Assembly (NCBI GenBank): GCA_019056805.1 | Contig: DXJG01000007.1 | Location: 65,992 to 107,512 of the forward strand | Source: Candidatus Baldrarchaeota archaeon | GTDB taxonomy: Archaea; Asgardarchaeota; Baldrarchaeia; Baldrarchaeales; DXJG01 | Direction of reading: 5' to 3' | DNA: 41,521 bases | Shown: positions 8,506 to 18,700 of the stretch, one piece after another | Layout of the letters: every line of letters begins with the position of its first letter | How positions within the stretch are numbered: position 1 is the stretch's first letter | The notes under the pieces: model-generated | Databases searched by the model: none | What the model was told of the DNA's origin: nothing | Seen by the model: the letters and a program-made list of their open reading frames with translations, nothing else | Program-made: the position numbers and the translations under genes

Positions 8506-9393
8506 ATGATTAGTAGATTTGTAATGTTTATTAAGCCAACCAGAATAAAAATTACAACTACAATTATAATTGTATCAATAGCATCATTTTTCTTCTGCGG
8601 AATCTATAAACCTCCTCAGGTAGCCATAATACCTGGACTTCTAGTTATTTGGATAAGTCCTCTCTTATTCCCGGCAGCTCTGTTATATAATTTTCCAACA
8701 CTTATAAGAGTGGAGGACGGGGTTCCAAAGAACATTTCCATTCTTTTACCGTCTTGGATGGTGGAACGTTTTGATATACGCTTTGAGATATCTATTTTCC
8801 CCTCAAAAAATACAAGATGGAGCGGAATATACCTATTTCTGTTTCAAGGAGCCCCAAAACTCTTTGTTCTATTATTTTTCACAAATCTCCCCTACTGGTA
8901 CTTCATGGCCTGCATATTAGAACCGGTTGTGAGGCCTTTTCTGAAGTCACTTGAAGCTAAACTTCAATCTGAGGTTCCAGTTTTCAGGTCTCGACCAATT
9001 ACATTTGCAGCAATACTTCATCTACTTGGTGGAATTCTTATGTTTCTTTACATAGTTATTACTGATGCTTACGCTATACTTCCTGATTTCTTCCGTATTT
9101 ACAAAACAGTTCACAAAATATGTTACCTCATCTTCATACTAGTTTTTTCAATACTTTTCGTGGTGAACTTTGTTGCTGCGATTTTTCTATGGCGTTGTTT
9201 AAAGCATGGAAATAAACTAACAATTCTAGTTTTTGTCTCAGCACTTTACATTCTTCTGCCATGGGTGTATCCCATGGTGATTGCAAGGATAAGTGCAGCA
9301 GTCAGCATAATTCCACTAATTCTCATAATAATAAACCGCTTTTACCATAAAAAAGTAAGAGTGAATTGTAGTTCCACTTACCCTTATAGTTGA
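8506..9393 (+). CDS. Polytopic membrane protein of unknown family, copy 2
   Basis: 295 residues from the ATG at 8506 (GAGGGT about seven bases upstream). It is paralogous over its whole length to the preceding gene: shared MIxxFVMFIKPTR start, ISPLLFP after helix 1, PSW in the loop, PKLFVLLFFTNLPYWYFMAC, LHLLGGI, and a LILIIINRFYHKK end. It is about 30 residues longer, with extra residues around TDAYAILPDFFRIYKTVHKI and a C-terminal extension (VRVNCSSTYPYS) that reads through what is the stop region in copy 1. Hydrophobicity suggests six or seven helices. The function is unknown. The two copies plus the repeated protease tail define a recent tandem duplication. Confidence 0.8.
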   Translation: MISRFVMFIKPTRIKITTTIIIVSIASFFFCGIYKPPQVAIIPGLLVIWISPLLFPAALLYNFPTLIRVEDGVPKNISILLPSWMVERFDIRFEISIFPSKNTRWSGIYLFLFQGAPKLFVLLFFTNLPYWYFMACILEPVVRPFLKSLEAKLQSEVPVFRSRPITFAAILHLLGGILMFLYIVITDAYAILPDFFRIYKTVHKICYLIFILVFSILFVVNFVAAIFLWRCLKHGNKLTILVFVSALYILLPWVYPMVIARISAAVSIIPLILIIINRFYHKKVRVNCSSTYPYS

Positions 9394-9469
9394 AAATCAA
9401 AATGTCAAGAAATAATTGAGGAGATGTAGAGATAAAATATCGATGATGTGTAATCAGTAAAAGCTTAAC

Positions 9470-9676
9470 TTGCGATCAGAATACTTGTTAAATAGTTTTC
9501 AGACATATGAGAAGACTTTTGGGTTAATATGCAGTAGGTTAAGAATTTTGGGTTCAAAAGGTATTCTTAGGTTTAAGATAGTGGAATATAAGGTTACACT
9601 TAGCTACGGTCCTTGTTACGAGCTTCAAGTCGAGGAACCCGTTGACAAATTTAATTACAAAGTTTTGTTTGTCTAA
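9470..9676 (+). CDS. Possible small hypothetical protein
   Basis: 68 codons from a TTG, without a convincing ribosome site. The product (SLIGHTLY basic N-terminal half, then RFKIVEYKVTLSYGPCYELQ) resembles no family I know. It lies in the 410-base gap between the membrane proteins and adenine deaminase. The alternation of hydrophobic residues in the second half could be beta strands of a real small domain or of a gene remnant. Coding status is uncertain. The rest of the gap holds a strong GGAAGGGGGAG at about 9700-9710 followed by ATG-TAG. Confidence 0.25.
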   Translation: MRSEYLLNSFQTYEKTFGLICSRLRILGSKGILRFKIVEYKVTLSYGPCYELQVEEPVDKFNYKVLFV

Positions 9677-9767
9677 AAGCTGAAAAGTATCTTAATATGG
9701 AAGGGGGAGAATAAATGTAGAGAACACATTTTAAATGAAAAACTAGTAAATTTGTGTATGGATACCA

Positions 9768-9777
9768 AAAATATATC
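9768..9777 (+). promoter_or_regulatory. TATA-like box of adenine deaminase
   Basis: AAAATATATC lies about 27-36 bases before the ATG at 9804. Archaeal transcription usually starts roughly 25 bases after the box, so the message would begin at or just before the start codon (leaderless or nearly so), which agrees with the absence of a ribosome site there. Confidence 0.4.
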
Positions 9778-9803
9778 ATCGAGAGAGGAACTATAACTTA
9801 TAA

Positions 9804-11615
9804 ATGGTGATGGCTTTGCTAAGTTCAATTTTAGGCAGGAGTAAGTTAGAAGATATACTTGATTCTTTAATAGATACAGCTTTAGGAAAGAAAAAAGCCG
9901 ACTTAGTTTTAAAAAACTGTTCAATAATCGATGTATATAGCGGCGAGATTATAGAAAAGAGCAATATAGCTGTAAAGGATGACAGAATTGTTCTTATTGG
10001 AAATGTAGAACAATGTGTAGGTGAAAATACTTTAACATTCGATTTAAATGGGAAATATGTAGCTCCAGGTTTTATTGATGCACATGTCCATATTGAAAGT
10101 AGTATGTTAACGCCTTCTCAGTTTGCTAGTGCTGTTTTACCTAGGGGAACTACTTGTATTTTTGCAGATCCACATGAAATAGCAAATGTCCTGGGAGTAA
10201 AAGGTGTAAAACTATTTTTAGAAGAAGCAAAAAATCTACCATTAAAAGTTCTTATATGTGCTCCGTCTTGTGTTCCAGCGGTCGGTGGAGAATTTGAGAC
10301 AGCAGGAGCATATATTGGTCCAAAAGAGATTGAAGAGCTTCTTTTAATGGATGGAGTAGTTGCATTGGCGGAAATGATGAATTATCCAGGGGTTTTATTC
10401 CGTGACAAAGAGGTTTTGGAGAAGATACGTATATCGCATAGACTTGGTAAGCCTGTAGATGGTCATGCACCTGGATTACTGGATGAGAATTTGTGTGCAT
10501 ATATGTCTGCTGGAATAACTTCGTGTCACGAGTCTACTACTGAATTGGAGGGTGTTCAAAAACTTAGGTTAGGAATGTATCTAATGATAAGAGAAGGGTC
10601 GGCATGGAAGGATTTAGCTGAAGTTATAAAAGCAGTAACGAAACAGGGTCTAAATCATAGAAGAGCGGTTCTAGTTACTGATGATAGGCATCCCTCTGAT
10701 CTAATTCGTGAAGGTCACATGGATCATGTGGTTAGGAGGGGTATAGAGGAGGGTTTGGATCCGGTAGCAGCTATACAAATGGCTACTTTAAATCCAGCTG
10801 AGAGATACGGTTTAGATCTACATATTGGTGGTATTGCTCCTCCAAGATATGCGGACTTGATTGTTTTAAGCGATTTAGAAAAGGTACATGTGGATATGGT
10901 TTTTGCTGATGGGAAACTAGTGGCTAAGGATGGAAAGCTTATAGTGGATGTTCCTAGGTTTGAATATCCTGATTGGGCTAAAAAGACTGTGAAAATAAAG
11001 GAATCGATTAGTGCTGATATGTTTGTAATAAAAGCTCCTATTGAAGAGGGAGTTGTGAAAACTAGGGTGATAGGTGTAATTAAGGGAAAAGCAACAACTA
11101 AACATCTTATAGTAGATGTAAATGTTAAAGATTGGAAAATAAATGTAAGTACAGATGAAGATTTGGTTAAGATTGCGGTTATAGATAGGCACAAGGCAAG
11201 TGGAAGTATGGGACTAGGGTTAGTTAAGGGATTTGGAATAAAACAGGGTGGAGTTGCATCGACGATAGCTCATGATAGTCATAATTTGATAGTTTTAGGT
11301 GTTGATGAAAATGATATGGCTTTGGCAGCTAACAAAGTTGTAGATTCAAATGGAGGCATGGCTATAGCTAAAGATGGAAAAATCGTTGTGTCTGTTGAAC
11401 TTCCGATTGCTGGCATAATTACTGATGAAAACTTTGAAAACCTCTGCATAAAGGTTGAAAAATTTGAGGAAGCATGGAAAGAAATTGGATGCACCATAAG
11501 TGCTCCATTTATGACGATGTCACTCCTAGCTTTACCAGTAATACCTGAGCTTAGAATAACTGATAAAGGCCTAATAGATGTAGTAAAATTCCAGAAAGTA
11601 AGCTTATTTGCTTAA
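9804..11615 (+). CDS. ade: Adenine deaminase
   Basis: 603 residues, the usual length of the Ade family, which hydrolyses adenine to hypoxanthine and ammonia in purine salvage. Amidohydrolase metal ligands are visible: DAHVHIESS (His94 and His96), ADPHEIANV, DGHAPG, CHEST and the TDDRHPSDL Asp. The C-terminal Ade-specific domain contains SGSMGLGLVKGFG, GGVASTIAHDSHN and ISAPFMTMSLLALPVIPELR. The start is ATG 9804 or the ATG two codons later; a TATA-like box close upstream supports either as leaderless. It is transcribed alone, converging on the ferritin-like gene. Confidence 0.95.
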   Translation: MVMALLSSILGRSKLEDILDSLIDTALGKKKADLVLKNCSIIDVYSGEIIEKSNIAVKDDRIVLIGNVEQCVGENTLTFDLNGKYVAPGFIDAHVHIESSMLTPSQFASAVLPRGTTCIFADPHEIANVLGVKGVKLFLEEAKNLPLKVLICAPSCVPAVGGEFETAGAYIGPKEIEELLLMDGVVALAEMMNYPGVLFRDKEVLEKIRISHRLGKPVDGHAPGLLDENLCAYMSAGITSCHESTTELEGVQKLRLGMYLMIREGSAWKDLAEVIKAVTKQGLNHRRAVLVTDDRHPSDLIREGHMDHVVRRGIEEGLDPVAAIQMATLNPAERYGLDLHIGGIAPPRYADLIVLSDLEKVHVDMVFADGKLVAKDGKLIVDVPRFEYPDWAKKTVKIKESISADMFVIKAPIEEGVVKTRVIGVIKGKATTKHLIVDVNVKDWKINVSTDEDLVKIAVIDRHKASGSMGLGLVKGFGIKQGGVASTIAHDSHNLIVLGVDENDMALAANKVVDSNGGMAIAKDGKIVVSVELPIAGIITDENFENLCIKVEKFEEAWKEIGCTISAPFMTMSLLALPVIPELRITDKGLIDVVKFQKVSLFA

Positions 11616-11709
11616 GATAACTTAGGAAACGATAGAAGCAATATAATTAAAAAATGAGAAGGGATATTATTAGATTTCCTCTTCTTTTTGCTTAGGATAT
11701 TTTTGTAGA

Positions 11710-12186
11710 TTAACCTCCTGGTGATCCGTGCGATACGGAATACTTCCATATCCAGTCCCAGAACTCTTCTTCTTTCAACATTTCAGGTTCAACAATGATT
11801 TTGTCTATTTTTAATAGCAGTTCATGATGTCGTTTTTCATCATCCACGATGTATTGCAGTATCATTTTAATTTTCTTGTCATCTATTTTTTCTAGGAGTT
11901 CTGAATATGTTTTAATTGCTTTCTTTTCGAGTTCTATATGTTCTTTGATTTGATTACCGATACGTTCTCTCTCTTCTTCGGATATGAATGGAGTTTCATG
12001 TTTTAAGCGTGCTACTATGGCTCGAAGCATATCGGCATGTTTTTGAGAATCTAGTCCGATACTTTGAAGCAAACTTTTTATTAATATGTTTTTTACGTTT
12101 TCTGTAACCTCTTTAACAAGTTTAACTATTTTTTCTTCAAGCTCTACTTGTTTATTAAGAACATCTTCAAATTCTTCTTTTTTCAT
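11710..12186 (-). CDS. Ferritin-like four-helix protein
   Basis: 158 residues from the ATG at 12186, preferred over an earlier in-frame ATG because AGGGGGA lies just upstream of it. The protein is almost entirely helical. Likely di-iron ligands of the ferritin/rubrerythrin fold are visible: Glu in VELEEKIVK, the SQKHADML helix, Glu in HIELEKKAI, and DDEKRHHELLLKI near residue 125. A short Trp-rich tail (EEFWDWIWKY) ends in GSPGG. There is no rubredoxin domain. A role in oxidative-stress or iron handling is inferred from the fold. It lies between convergent adenine deaminase and the endonuclease III/helicase pair. Confidence 0.75.
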   Translation of the reverse strand: MKKEEFEDVLNKQVELEEKIVKLVKEVTENVKNILIKSLLQSIGLDSQKHADMLRAIVARLKHETPFISEEERERIGNQIKEHIELEKKAIKTYSELLEKIDDKKIKMILQYIVDDEKRHHELLLKIDKIIVEPEMLKEEEFWDWIWKYSVSHGSPGG

Positions 12187-12269
12187 AATATTGTCCCCCT
12201 TCCTATACACTATTAATTTATTTATTAGTTAAATTAAAGTTTATTATCATAGAAAACGAATCATGCTCT

Positions 12270-12932
12270 TTACTTCTTTACTTTTCCGGTTTTTACTTCA
12301 ATTTTAGGGCAGAACTTTTCTATGGGACACGTGTTGCATAATGGTTTTACTGGTTTGCATATGTGTTGTCCAAATGACACTAGTAGTTCGTTTATTTCTT
12401 TCCAATGTTTTATTGGTAGCTTTTTTCGCAGTTCCATTTCTGTTTCTTCCGGAGTTTTTGTTTTTACGTAGCCCCATCTATTTGTTATTCTATGCACATG
12501 AGTATCAACACAAATACCTAATTTATCAAATCCCAAAACTAAGACCAGGTTTGCAGTTTTTCTCCCGACGTCTTTGAGCTTTAATAATTCTTCCATGGAA
12601 TCTGGAACTTTACCATTGTATTTTTCTATTAGTTCTTTGCAGACTTGAATAATTGCTTTTGCCTTGTTTCTGTAAAATCCTACGGGATAAATTAGCTCAG
12701 AAATTTTCTCCTCTCCCAGTTTTAACATGTCATATGGATTATCAGCCGCGCTAAACAGTTTTCGAGAAGCTACGATCGTTACTTCGTCCTTTGTTCTTGC
12801 ACTTAGAATTGTGGCAATAAGAACTTTGAAGGGATCTCTGTCTGCAACGACGGATACGGCTGGTTTTTCAAATTTAGAAACGGTTTTACTAATAATATTC
12901 AATACTTCTGATATATTTGAGTTGTCAATCAA
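12270..12932 (-). CDS. nth: Endonuclease III (DNA glycosylase/AP lyase)
   Basis: 220 residues. The helix-hairpin-helix reads [13 protein letters not shown] with the catalytic Lys at about 125; the catalytic Asp is in [13 protein letters not shown] at about 143. The C-terminal cluster is C-x6-C-x2-C-x5-C (Cys 192, 199, 202 and 208) and binds [4Fe-4S]. The enzyme removes oxidised pyrimidines in base excision repair. It starts at TTG with GGTGAT upstream and lies 30 bases after the helicase stop on the same strand, so the two are probably co-transcribed. Confidence 0.95.
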   Translation of the reverse strand: MIDNSNISEVLNIISKTVSKFEKPAVSVVADRDPFKVLIATILSARTKDEVTIVASRKLFSAADNPYDMLKLGEEKISELIYPVGFYRNKAKAIIQVCKELIEKYNGKVPDSMEELLKLKDVGRKTANLVLVLGFDKLGICVDTHVHRITNRWGYVKTKTPEETEMELRKKLPIKHWKEINELLVSFGQHICKPVKPLCNTCPIEKFCPKIEVKTGKVKK

Positions 12933-12962
12933 AACAAATCACCAAGACGGTTAATTTGTAAA

Positions 12963-15500
12963 TTATTGTGGTTTTTCGATAAGCTTTACATATTGTTCAG
13001 CTATTTCTGCGGCTTCTTTGAAGTTCCAGACTCTTGCTAATCTAACTATACCTCTAAGTTTGTGTATTAAGGAATCTAACCATCGGAAGAGATCTCCTGG
13101 ATAAACGTATAGTTCATATTCTTTTTGAAGGCGTGATGCTATTTCTCGTAACTTTAGTTTTTCTTCTAATCTTAGTTTTACTATCTTTTTGCAGAGGTTT
13201 ATTATTCCGTGTTCGCAGAACGGACTTTCTTTACATTTGCAGTTGAAGAATTCAAGTGACCATTTCGCAAATAGTTCGAGAATCCACTTAGGTAACTTAG
13301 GCATGCTTTCTCTCGTAGAGACGTCCATTATGTCGAGGATAGCGTCTGAGAAAAGTTTTGACGAGAAACGTATGTTAAATGCTGTTTCAAGTTCTCTTTG
13401 CACCTTTGAAGAAACGTAGATTTGAGTAAACGGTTCTAGGAGAATTGCTACTTCAAGAACATCTATACCATCCTTAAGATATTTTCTCGTTATTTTTACC
13501 TCAGATAGTTTGTAGAAGGATGTTGCAGTAGCTCTTCCCAAGGGAGTTATCATAATTTTACCATTATTTATCGCTATCATTTCAGCTTTGACTAGAGTTT
13601 CGAGGACATGATCTAAATTTTCAGATGCTCCTAGTAACATGTTATAATAATGTTTTAAATCATCGAAAAGTACTTCTCCTTCTGCTGATATGTAAGCAAG
13701 AACTTGGTCAGCGCATCCTTCAATATCGTAGGAAACTTCAACTGGTTCTAAATTTCCTTCAAGCAGTTTTATTGCTACCGAATCTTCTGTTTCCTCGACA
13801 GTTCCTCCATATTTCTTTCCAGGTTCAACTAGGATAACTACACGTCCTCTATCATGTTTTCCTAAGCGTCCTGCTCTTCCAGCCATGTTTTCAAACATGC
13901 TTTTAGTGATGAAATTAATACCTTGAGCTAGAGATTCAAAGACAACCATGCTTGCAGGTGCATCAAAACCTGCGCCTAGAGCATAAGTTGTAGTGACTGC
14001 TTGATAAAAACCGTTTTCGAAACCTAGTTCTATCATCTTTCTTCTCGGATAGGTGAGTCCAGCGTGATAAGTAGCTACTCTTAGGCCTCTTTTGTTTAGC
14101 CAACTGCTAATTTGATGAGCTCTTCTCCTAGAGTTAGTGAAAATTATTGTTTGTCCTCTGAATCCATGGCTGCTTATTGTTTCCCATTCTTGTTTTATTA
14201 TGTTCTCTATTGCTCTAAGCTTATCTTTCTCGGATAAGCAGATGACTAGGTGTCGTTCAAGGGGCACAGGTCGTTCAGAATATTTTACAAGTTCTAAGTT
14301 AAGGTTTTTAGCAAGTTCTTCGGGGTTTCCAACACTTGCTGATAAAGCAATTATTTGACATTTTGGAAATAGGGATCGAATTCTTGTGATGAGACCGTCT
14401 AGTTCTGGTCCTCTTTCCTCGTCTCCAAGGCTTTGAATTTCATCTACTATAACTACACCTATGTCTCCTAGGTCGCTGTATCGACCTGATCTTATGAGGA
14501 AATCTAATCCTTCGTATGTTCCAACGATGATATCTGCGTTTTTAACGTCTTCATCAACTATTACTAGTTCTTCGTCACCTACATCTATTCTACTCATTCC
14601 AACTCTTATTGCTACTCTTAATCCAAGTTTTGAATATCTTGCTTTGAATGTTTCATATTTTTGATTTGCAAGAGCTACAAGATTGCATAGGTACAGCATT
14701 TTCCTGCCATTTAGTGCAGCAAGGACGCCTGGAAGTTCACCTATAAGTGTTTTACCTGTGGAAGTTGCAGAAGCAACGAGAATACTTTTCCCTTTCAATA
14801 ATCCGCTTCTTATTGCCTTAACCTGTATTGGTAATAGTTCATGTATTCCATGTTCTTTCAAAACCTTTTTCAGGATCCCCGGTATTTCAAGGTCATCTAC
14901 CGTTAATCGTTCTGTAACTTCGTATTTAGCTTCTTTTTTGTCGAAAAGTGTAAGTTCTGGATTTACGTAAATGTTCATTCCAGTCGCTAAATGTCCCAGA
15001 AGTTTATCAACACTTCTAACTTTTCGAAGTAGTGCAAAAAGTCTCTCGGAAATTACATCAGAAACATATATGCCCCTGAATTTTAATTCTCGTATCAATT
15101 CATCCTTTGCACATTTGAAACAAACATTTTTTTCCTGAGCTTCAAAGAGTTCGGATTCAGCTTCGAGAACTGTAACTTTTCCTTCTATTTCACAAAATGG
15201 GCAAAGTCTCACTACATGAATCTTATTGTCGCGTATGTTATATGCTTTGAACATGTCATAAAGCATGTTTCTTATCGAATTTTGAATGTTTTCAGAAATC
15301 AAAACTTTGCTTGAATATCGTAAAATTTTTATGAAATCTTCTGGGGGATAGGCTTCTAATCTCCCCTTAACTTCTAATAAGAGTCTTCGTGGCCGAAGAA
15401 ATTTATCATTTTTAAAATATATTTGAAGCCTGCCCCTGTAATCAGGTCTATTATATTTTGCCTTTTTACCACTAACAAAAACACCTATCGTAAATTCCAT
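12963..15500 (-). CDS. Ski2/Hel308-like superfamily 2 helicase with N-terminal zinc finger
   Basis: 845 residues from the ATG at 15500, chosen because AAGGAG lies immediately upstream; the frame runs 16 codons further back. An N-terminal domain carries two CxxC pairs (about Cys100/103 and 127/130), a probable zinc ribbon. The motor follows: Walker A ATSTGKT (about 245-251), VIVDEIQ (motif II, DEIQ rather than DEAH), SASVGN (III), FTNSRRRAHQ (IV), TTTYALGAGFDAP (V) and MAGRAGRLGKHDRG (VI). A C-terminal region of about 230 residues includes a second Cys-rich patch (CKCKESPFCEHG). The family unwinds branched or forked nucleic acids. Co-transcription with endonuclease III suggests a role in DNA repair. 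Confidence 0.9.
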   Translation of the reverse strand: MEFTIGVFVSGKKAKYNRPDYRGRLQIYFKNDKFLRPRRLLLEVKGRLEAYPPEDFIKILRYSSKVLISENIQNSIRNMLYDMFKAYNIRDNKIHVVRLCPFCEIEGKVTVLEAESELFEAQEKNVCFKCAKDELIRELKFRGIYVSDVISERLFALLRKVRSVDKLLGHLATGMNIYVNPELTLFDKKEAKYEVTERLTVDDLEIPGILKKVLKEHGIHELLPIQVKAIRSGLLKGKSILVASATSTGKTLIGELPGVLAALNGRKMLYLCNLVALANQKYETFKARYSKLGLRVAIRVGMSRIDVGDEELVIVDEDVKNADIIVGTYEGLDFLIRSGRYSDLGDIGVVIVDEIQSLGDEERGPELDGLITRIRSLFPKCQIIALSASVGNPEELAKNLNLELVKYSERPVPLERHLVICLSEKDKLRAIENIIKQEWETISSHGFRGQTIIFTNSRRRAHQISSWLNKRGLRVATYHAGLTYPRRKMIELGFENGFYQAVTTTYALGAGFDAPASMVVFESLAQGINFITKSMFENMAGRAGRLGKHDRGRVVILVEPGKKYGGTVEETEDSVAIKLLEGNLEPVEVSYDIEGCADQVLAYISAEGEVLFDDLKHYYNMLLGASENLDHVLETLVKAEMIAINNGKIMITPLGRATATSFYKLSEVKITRKYLKDGIDVLEVAILLEPFTQIYVSSKVQRELETAFNIRFSSKLFSDAILDIMDVSTRESMPKLPKWILELFAKWSLEFFNCKCKESPFCEHGIINLCKKIVKLRLEEKLKLREIASRLQKEYELYVYPGDLFRWLDSLIHKLRGIVRLARVWNFKEAAEIAEQYVKLIEKPQ

Positions 15501-15758
15501 TTTCTTCTCCTTGTAATTCCAGAATAACAAAGTACAGTTGCTAAACATCCCTATACCTACCTTTTATTGAAATAAACGATTACACTAAAAGGGTTTATGA
15601 ATTTTCTCATTATAAATGTCGCTGGAAATTTCTAGGAACCAAAACCATTATAATTAAAATTAACAAAACCCAGATAACCTATATAAAAAATAAAGGGTAG
15701 TTTAGGGGGGATTTCTGCAACACTTGCAACTTAGACATAACTTACATTTATGTAAGCA

Positions 15759-18700
15759 TTATTGAAGTTTACACCTTTCTCTTCCTTTAAAGACCACGAT
15801 CAATAAACCTATAATTGCAACTGTTGCTACTCCTGCGCATAGTATGATTGTAAGTATTGGTCTTTCCGGTGCAAGTTTAATCTTTATTGTTTTTGTTCCA
15901 TTTAGGTAGAAGACTTCAGTGGTGGCTATCTTATAGCCACTTGCATTCACTTTCACATAGTATTCACCTTCGTGTAAAAAGAATGTTACACAGCCTGTTG
16001 CGTTTGTTTTACCGGTTTGTGCAAGTGTACCGTCGGAAAAATAGACTTCTACCGTTGCATTTTCAATTACACTGCCATAGACGTAAACATTCAGCTGATA
16101 AAGAGTTTTGAATTCCCCTGAAAGCGTGGTATTGTATAAAATTGTACCCGAATGAACTTCTTCGAAAATCATTTCACCCTTACTTAGCACTGTGATTGTA
16201 AGCGTGTAATTGGTTTCATATTCTTCTTCTGTTAAAATCCCTGCATCCACTACCCAAGTGAAATTTTTAACCTCCGCCGGGAAGTATATCAAAATTGTAT
16301 TGTTCCCCAATTCCACATAACTTGCATTCGGGATACCGACTTCTATGGGAGGCTTTAAAGACGCATTATAACCTATGTGATTACCAGAAGAATCGTAAAC
16401 ATGTAGATAAAGCGGTAGAAGCGATTGCAACCGAACAATCATAATATTAGTTCTCAGAATCGCAGGAGTTAAATAAGCACATACAAAATCGTCCCACAAG
16501 GTATTACGCGCAAAACTAGTATCATTGTACCTTCCGTCATAAGCGTGTTGAATTTTCTCGAAATAAATAGTTAAACCATGAAAATCTGACCGTGTCCAAG
16601 GTTCGCCAGCCTGTGGCGAAATATCATTCCAATTTATTACTATAGCGCTAATATTGGTCATTACATTCATAGCACAGTCTCTAATATCTGCATCAGTAAT
16701 CCTATTGTGAATTTGGTTTGCAAAGCTATAGAGATCGATGTATTCAGGTCTAAGATAAGCTTCTTGTGTATTTAATCTTGCATTTATTATCTCAGTTTCG
16801 TAGGTATCAAGGTTTGCTAATAGTTCGAAAACAAGTGCATCCAGAGCATTAACTAAGTTGTCTATTTGAGAAAGATCAATTCCTGCAAGCGTCTCAGGAT
16901 ACATACGAGGTCTATTATCATAGTATAGTCTATAATTATCTATAATTGTTTCAACTAGTTCTCGCTTAGTCATGAGAGGATTGTCTGTCAAATCTGAAAG
17001 TATCCAACCGTAGGGCCAACTGTCAAGTGGAATAGGTTGTTCAGAAGCAACAAGGTATTCCGCGTAATCTTTTACCACATAAGCAACTTCAAGCATTGCC
17101 ATTAAACATGCATCAAACCCAATAATGTCAAGTTTTTGACTTTGCAAACCCGCATCCGAAAGCGCGCTATCTAATTCGTCTAAAGTTAATATGTCAAGTG
17201 TTCGCCATGTACCATTGATGTTATCACGTTCTGACATACTTCCCTTATAGCCGCCACCATGATTATCTAAAACAAGTATGTAATGTCCTGCAGGGTATTC
17301 CTCCATAGTCCACTTAATAAACATCTCTAAAGTTTCGTCGTCAGCTAGATTCAACTCTGCAGGTATCCAGCCCTCCACAGTTCTTTCAACTACTTCGTTC
17401 TCTCTTACATAATATAGATTTGTGACTGTTGTCGAATTTCTATCAGTCAGGGTAACTACATTTATTAAAGCTGTCGAACCTATCGACTTTATCTCATTAA
17501 GATTATTTTCTGCAATAGCCTCCTCTAAATCGTTGTCTGCTTGTTGGTAGGCGAAGAATGTCCATTCTGCAAGTGGTAGGGTTGGGCTACCTGTCTTAGC
17601 TGCAACTGCTACCTCGCCGATATAATATCCTGTAACGTCTGGAATTTCGCTAGGAGAGCTCCAAGCGGTGCCGTTAAATACTGAAAATTTTACTGTTGTG
17701 TTAATCCAGCATGCAAGTGTTAGATTATGAGCTAAATATGCAACACTTGGATAATCACCTTGCGCTATGTATGTACATGTTGACCAATTACCATTTTCTT
17801 CTAGATTGTAGTAAATGCCTTCAGTTGCTACATCATGTACCATAATTCCTCCATTACTTTCATTAAATGCTATCCTAGCTCTATGCACAGCATCTGTATG
17901 CGTACATACCGAAGTAGTTGTCCAATCACTTCCATTCCACTTCGCAGAATATACTAGTCCATTGAGACCCCAAACAACCTTTGTGTTCCCTAATTTATCT
18001 GAAGAAAGATCAGCAGCCCCAACACTATAAGTTGTTGAATAAGAACCGGGAACCGTATCTTGAGCACTAAAACTGCTACCATCCCATATCGCATAACGAA
18101 TTTCCCCTTCATAAGTGCCGGTGGCGGAGTCAACATGAGTATAGGTCCAAACAAGTATTGCTTTGTGCCTTGTTAAAGGTGAAGTCGCGTTAGATTCATG
18201 TGTAGTAAATGTAAGTTCGGGCTCAGATGCGGAATAATCGTTATCTGTAACAAGTGGGGCATCATAGAGACAAATTGGTTCACTCCAAGTAGTGCCGTCC
18301 CAAGTTGAGTAGTATAAGTCTGTACCAGAGTAATACTCTGTTTCTGTTGAGTAGTACCAGTTTGCTTGCCAAGCAGCAATTGCTTTGCCGTTTACGTCAA
18401 TTGCAATTGTAGGGCATTGAAGCCCTGTAAGGACTTTTGGAGAAGGTAAACCGTGTTCTGGTAATGTACCAATGCTCCAACTATGGGTGTTGCTGTCCCA
18501 TTTTGCGTACATGATTCTGAAGGGGCCTTCTGGTCCACCTATATAACTCCAAACTACGATAATTCCTCCGGCTCTTCCGAAAGCAACGTCGGGATGTGAG
18601 TTTTTGTCATGAATGAAGAGTGGGGAAGCAGGTATATCGGGGTCTGTGCCGTTCCACCATTTCCATGTCAGTTGTTCGTTGCGTGCGGGTATGCTTGGCT

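Noticed and set aside
10724..11194. 156-codon minus-strand frame inside adenine deaminase
   Set aside because: Complement of a well-supported gene with no ribosome site; shadow of its codon usage.
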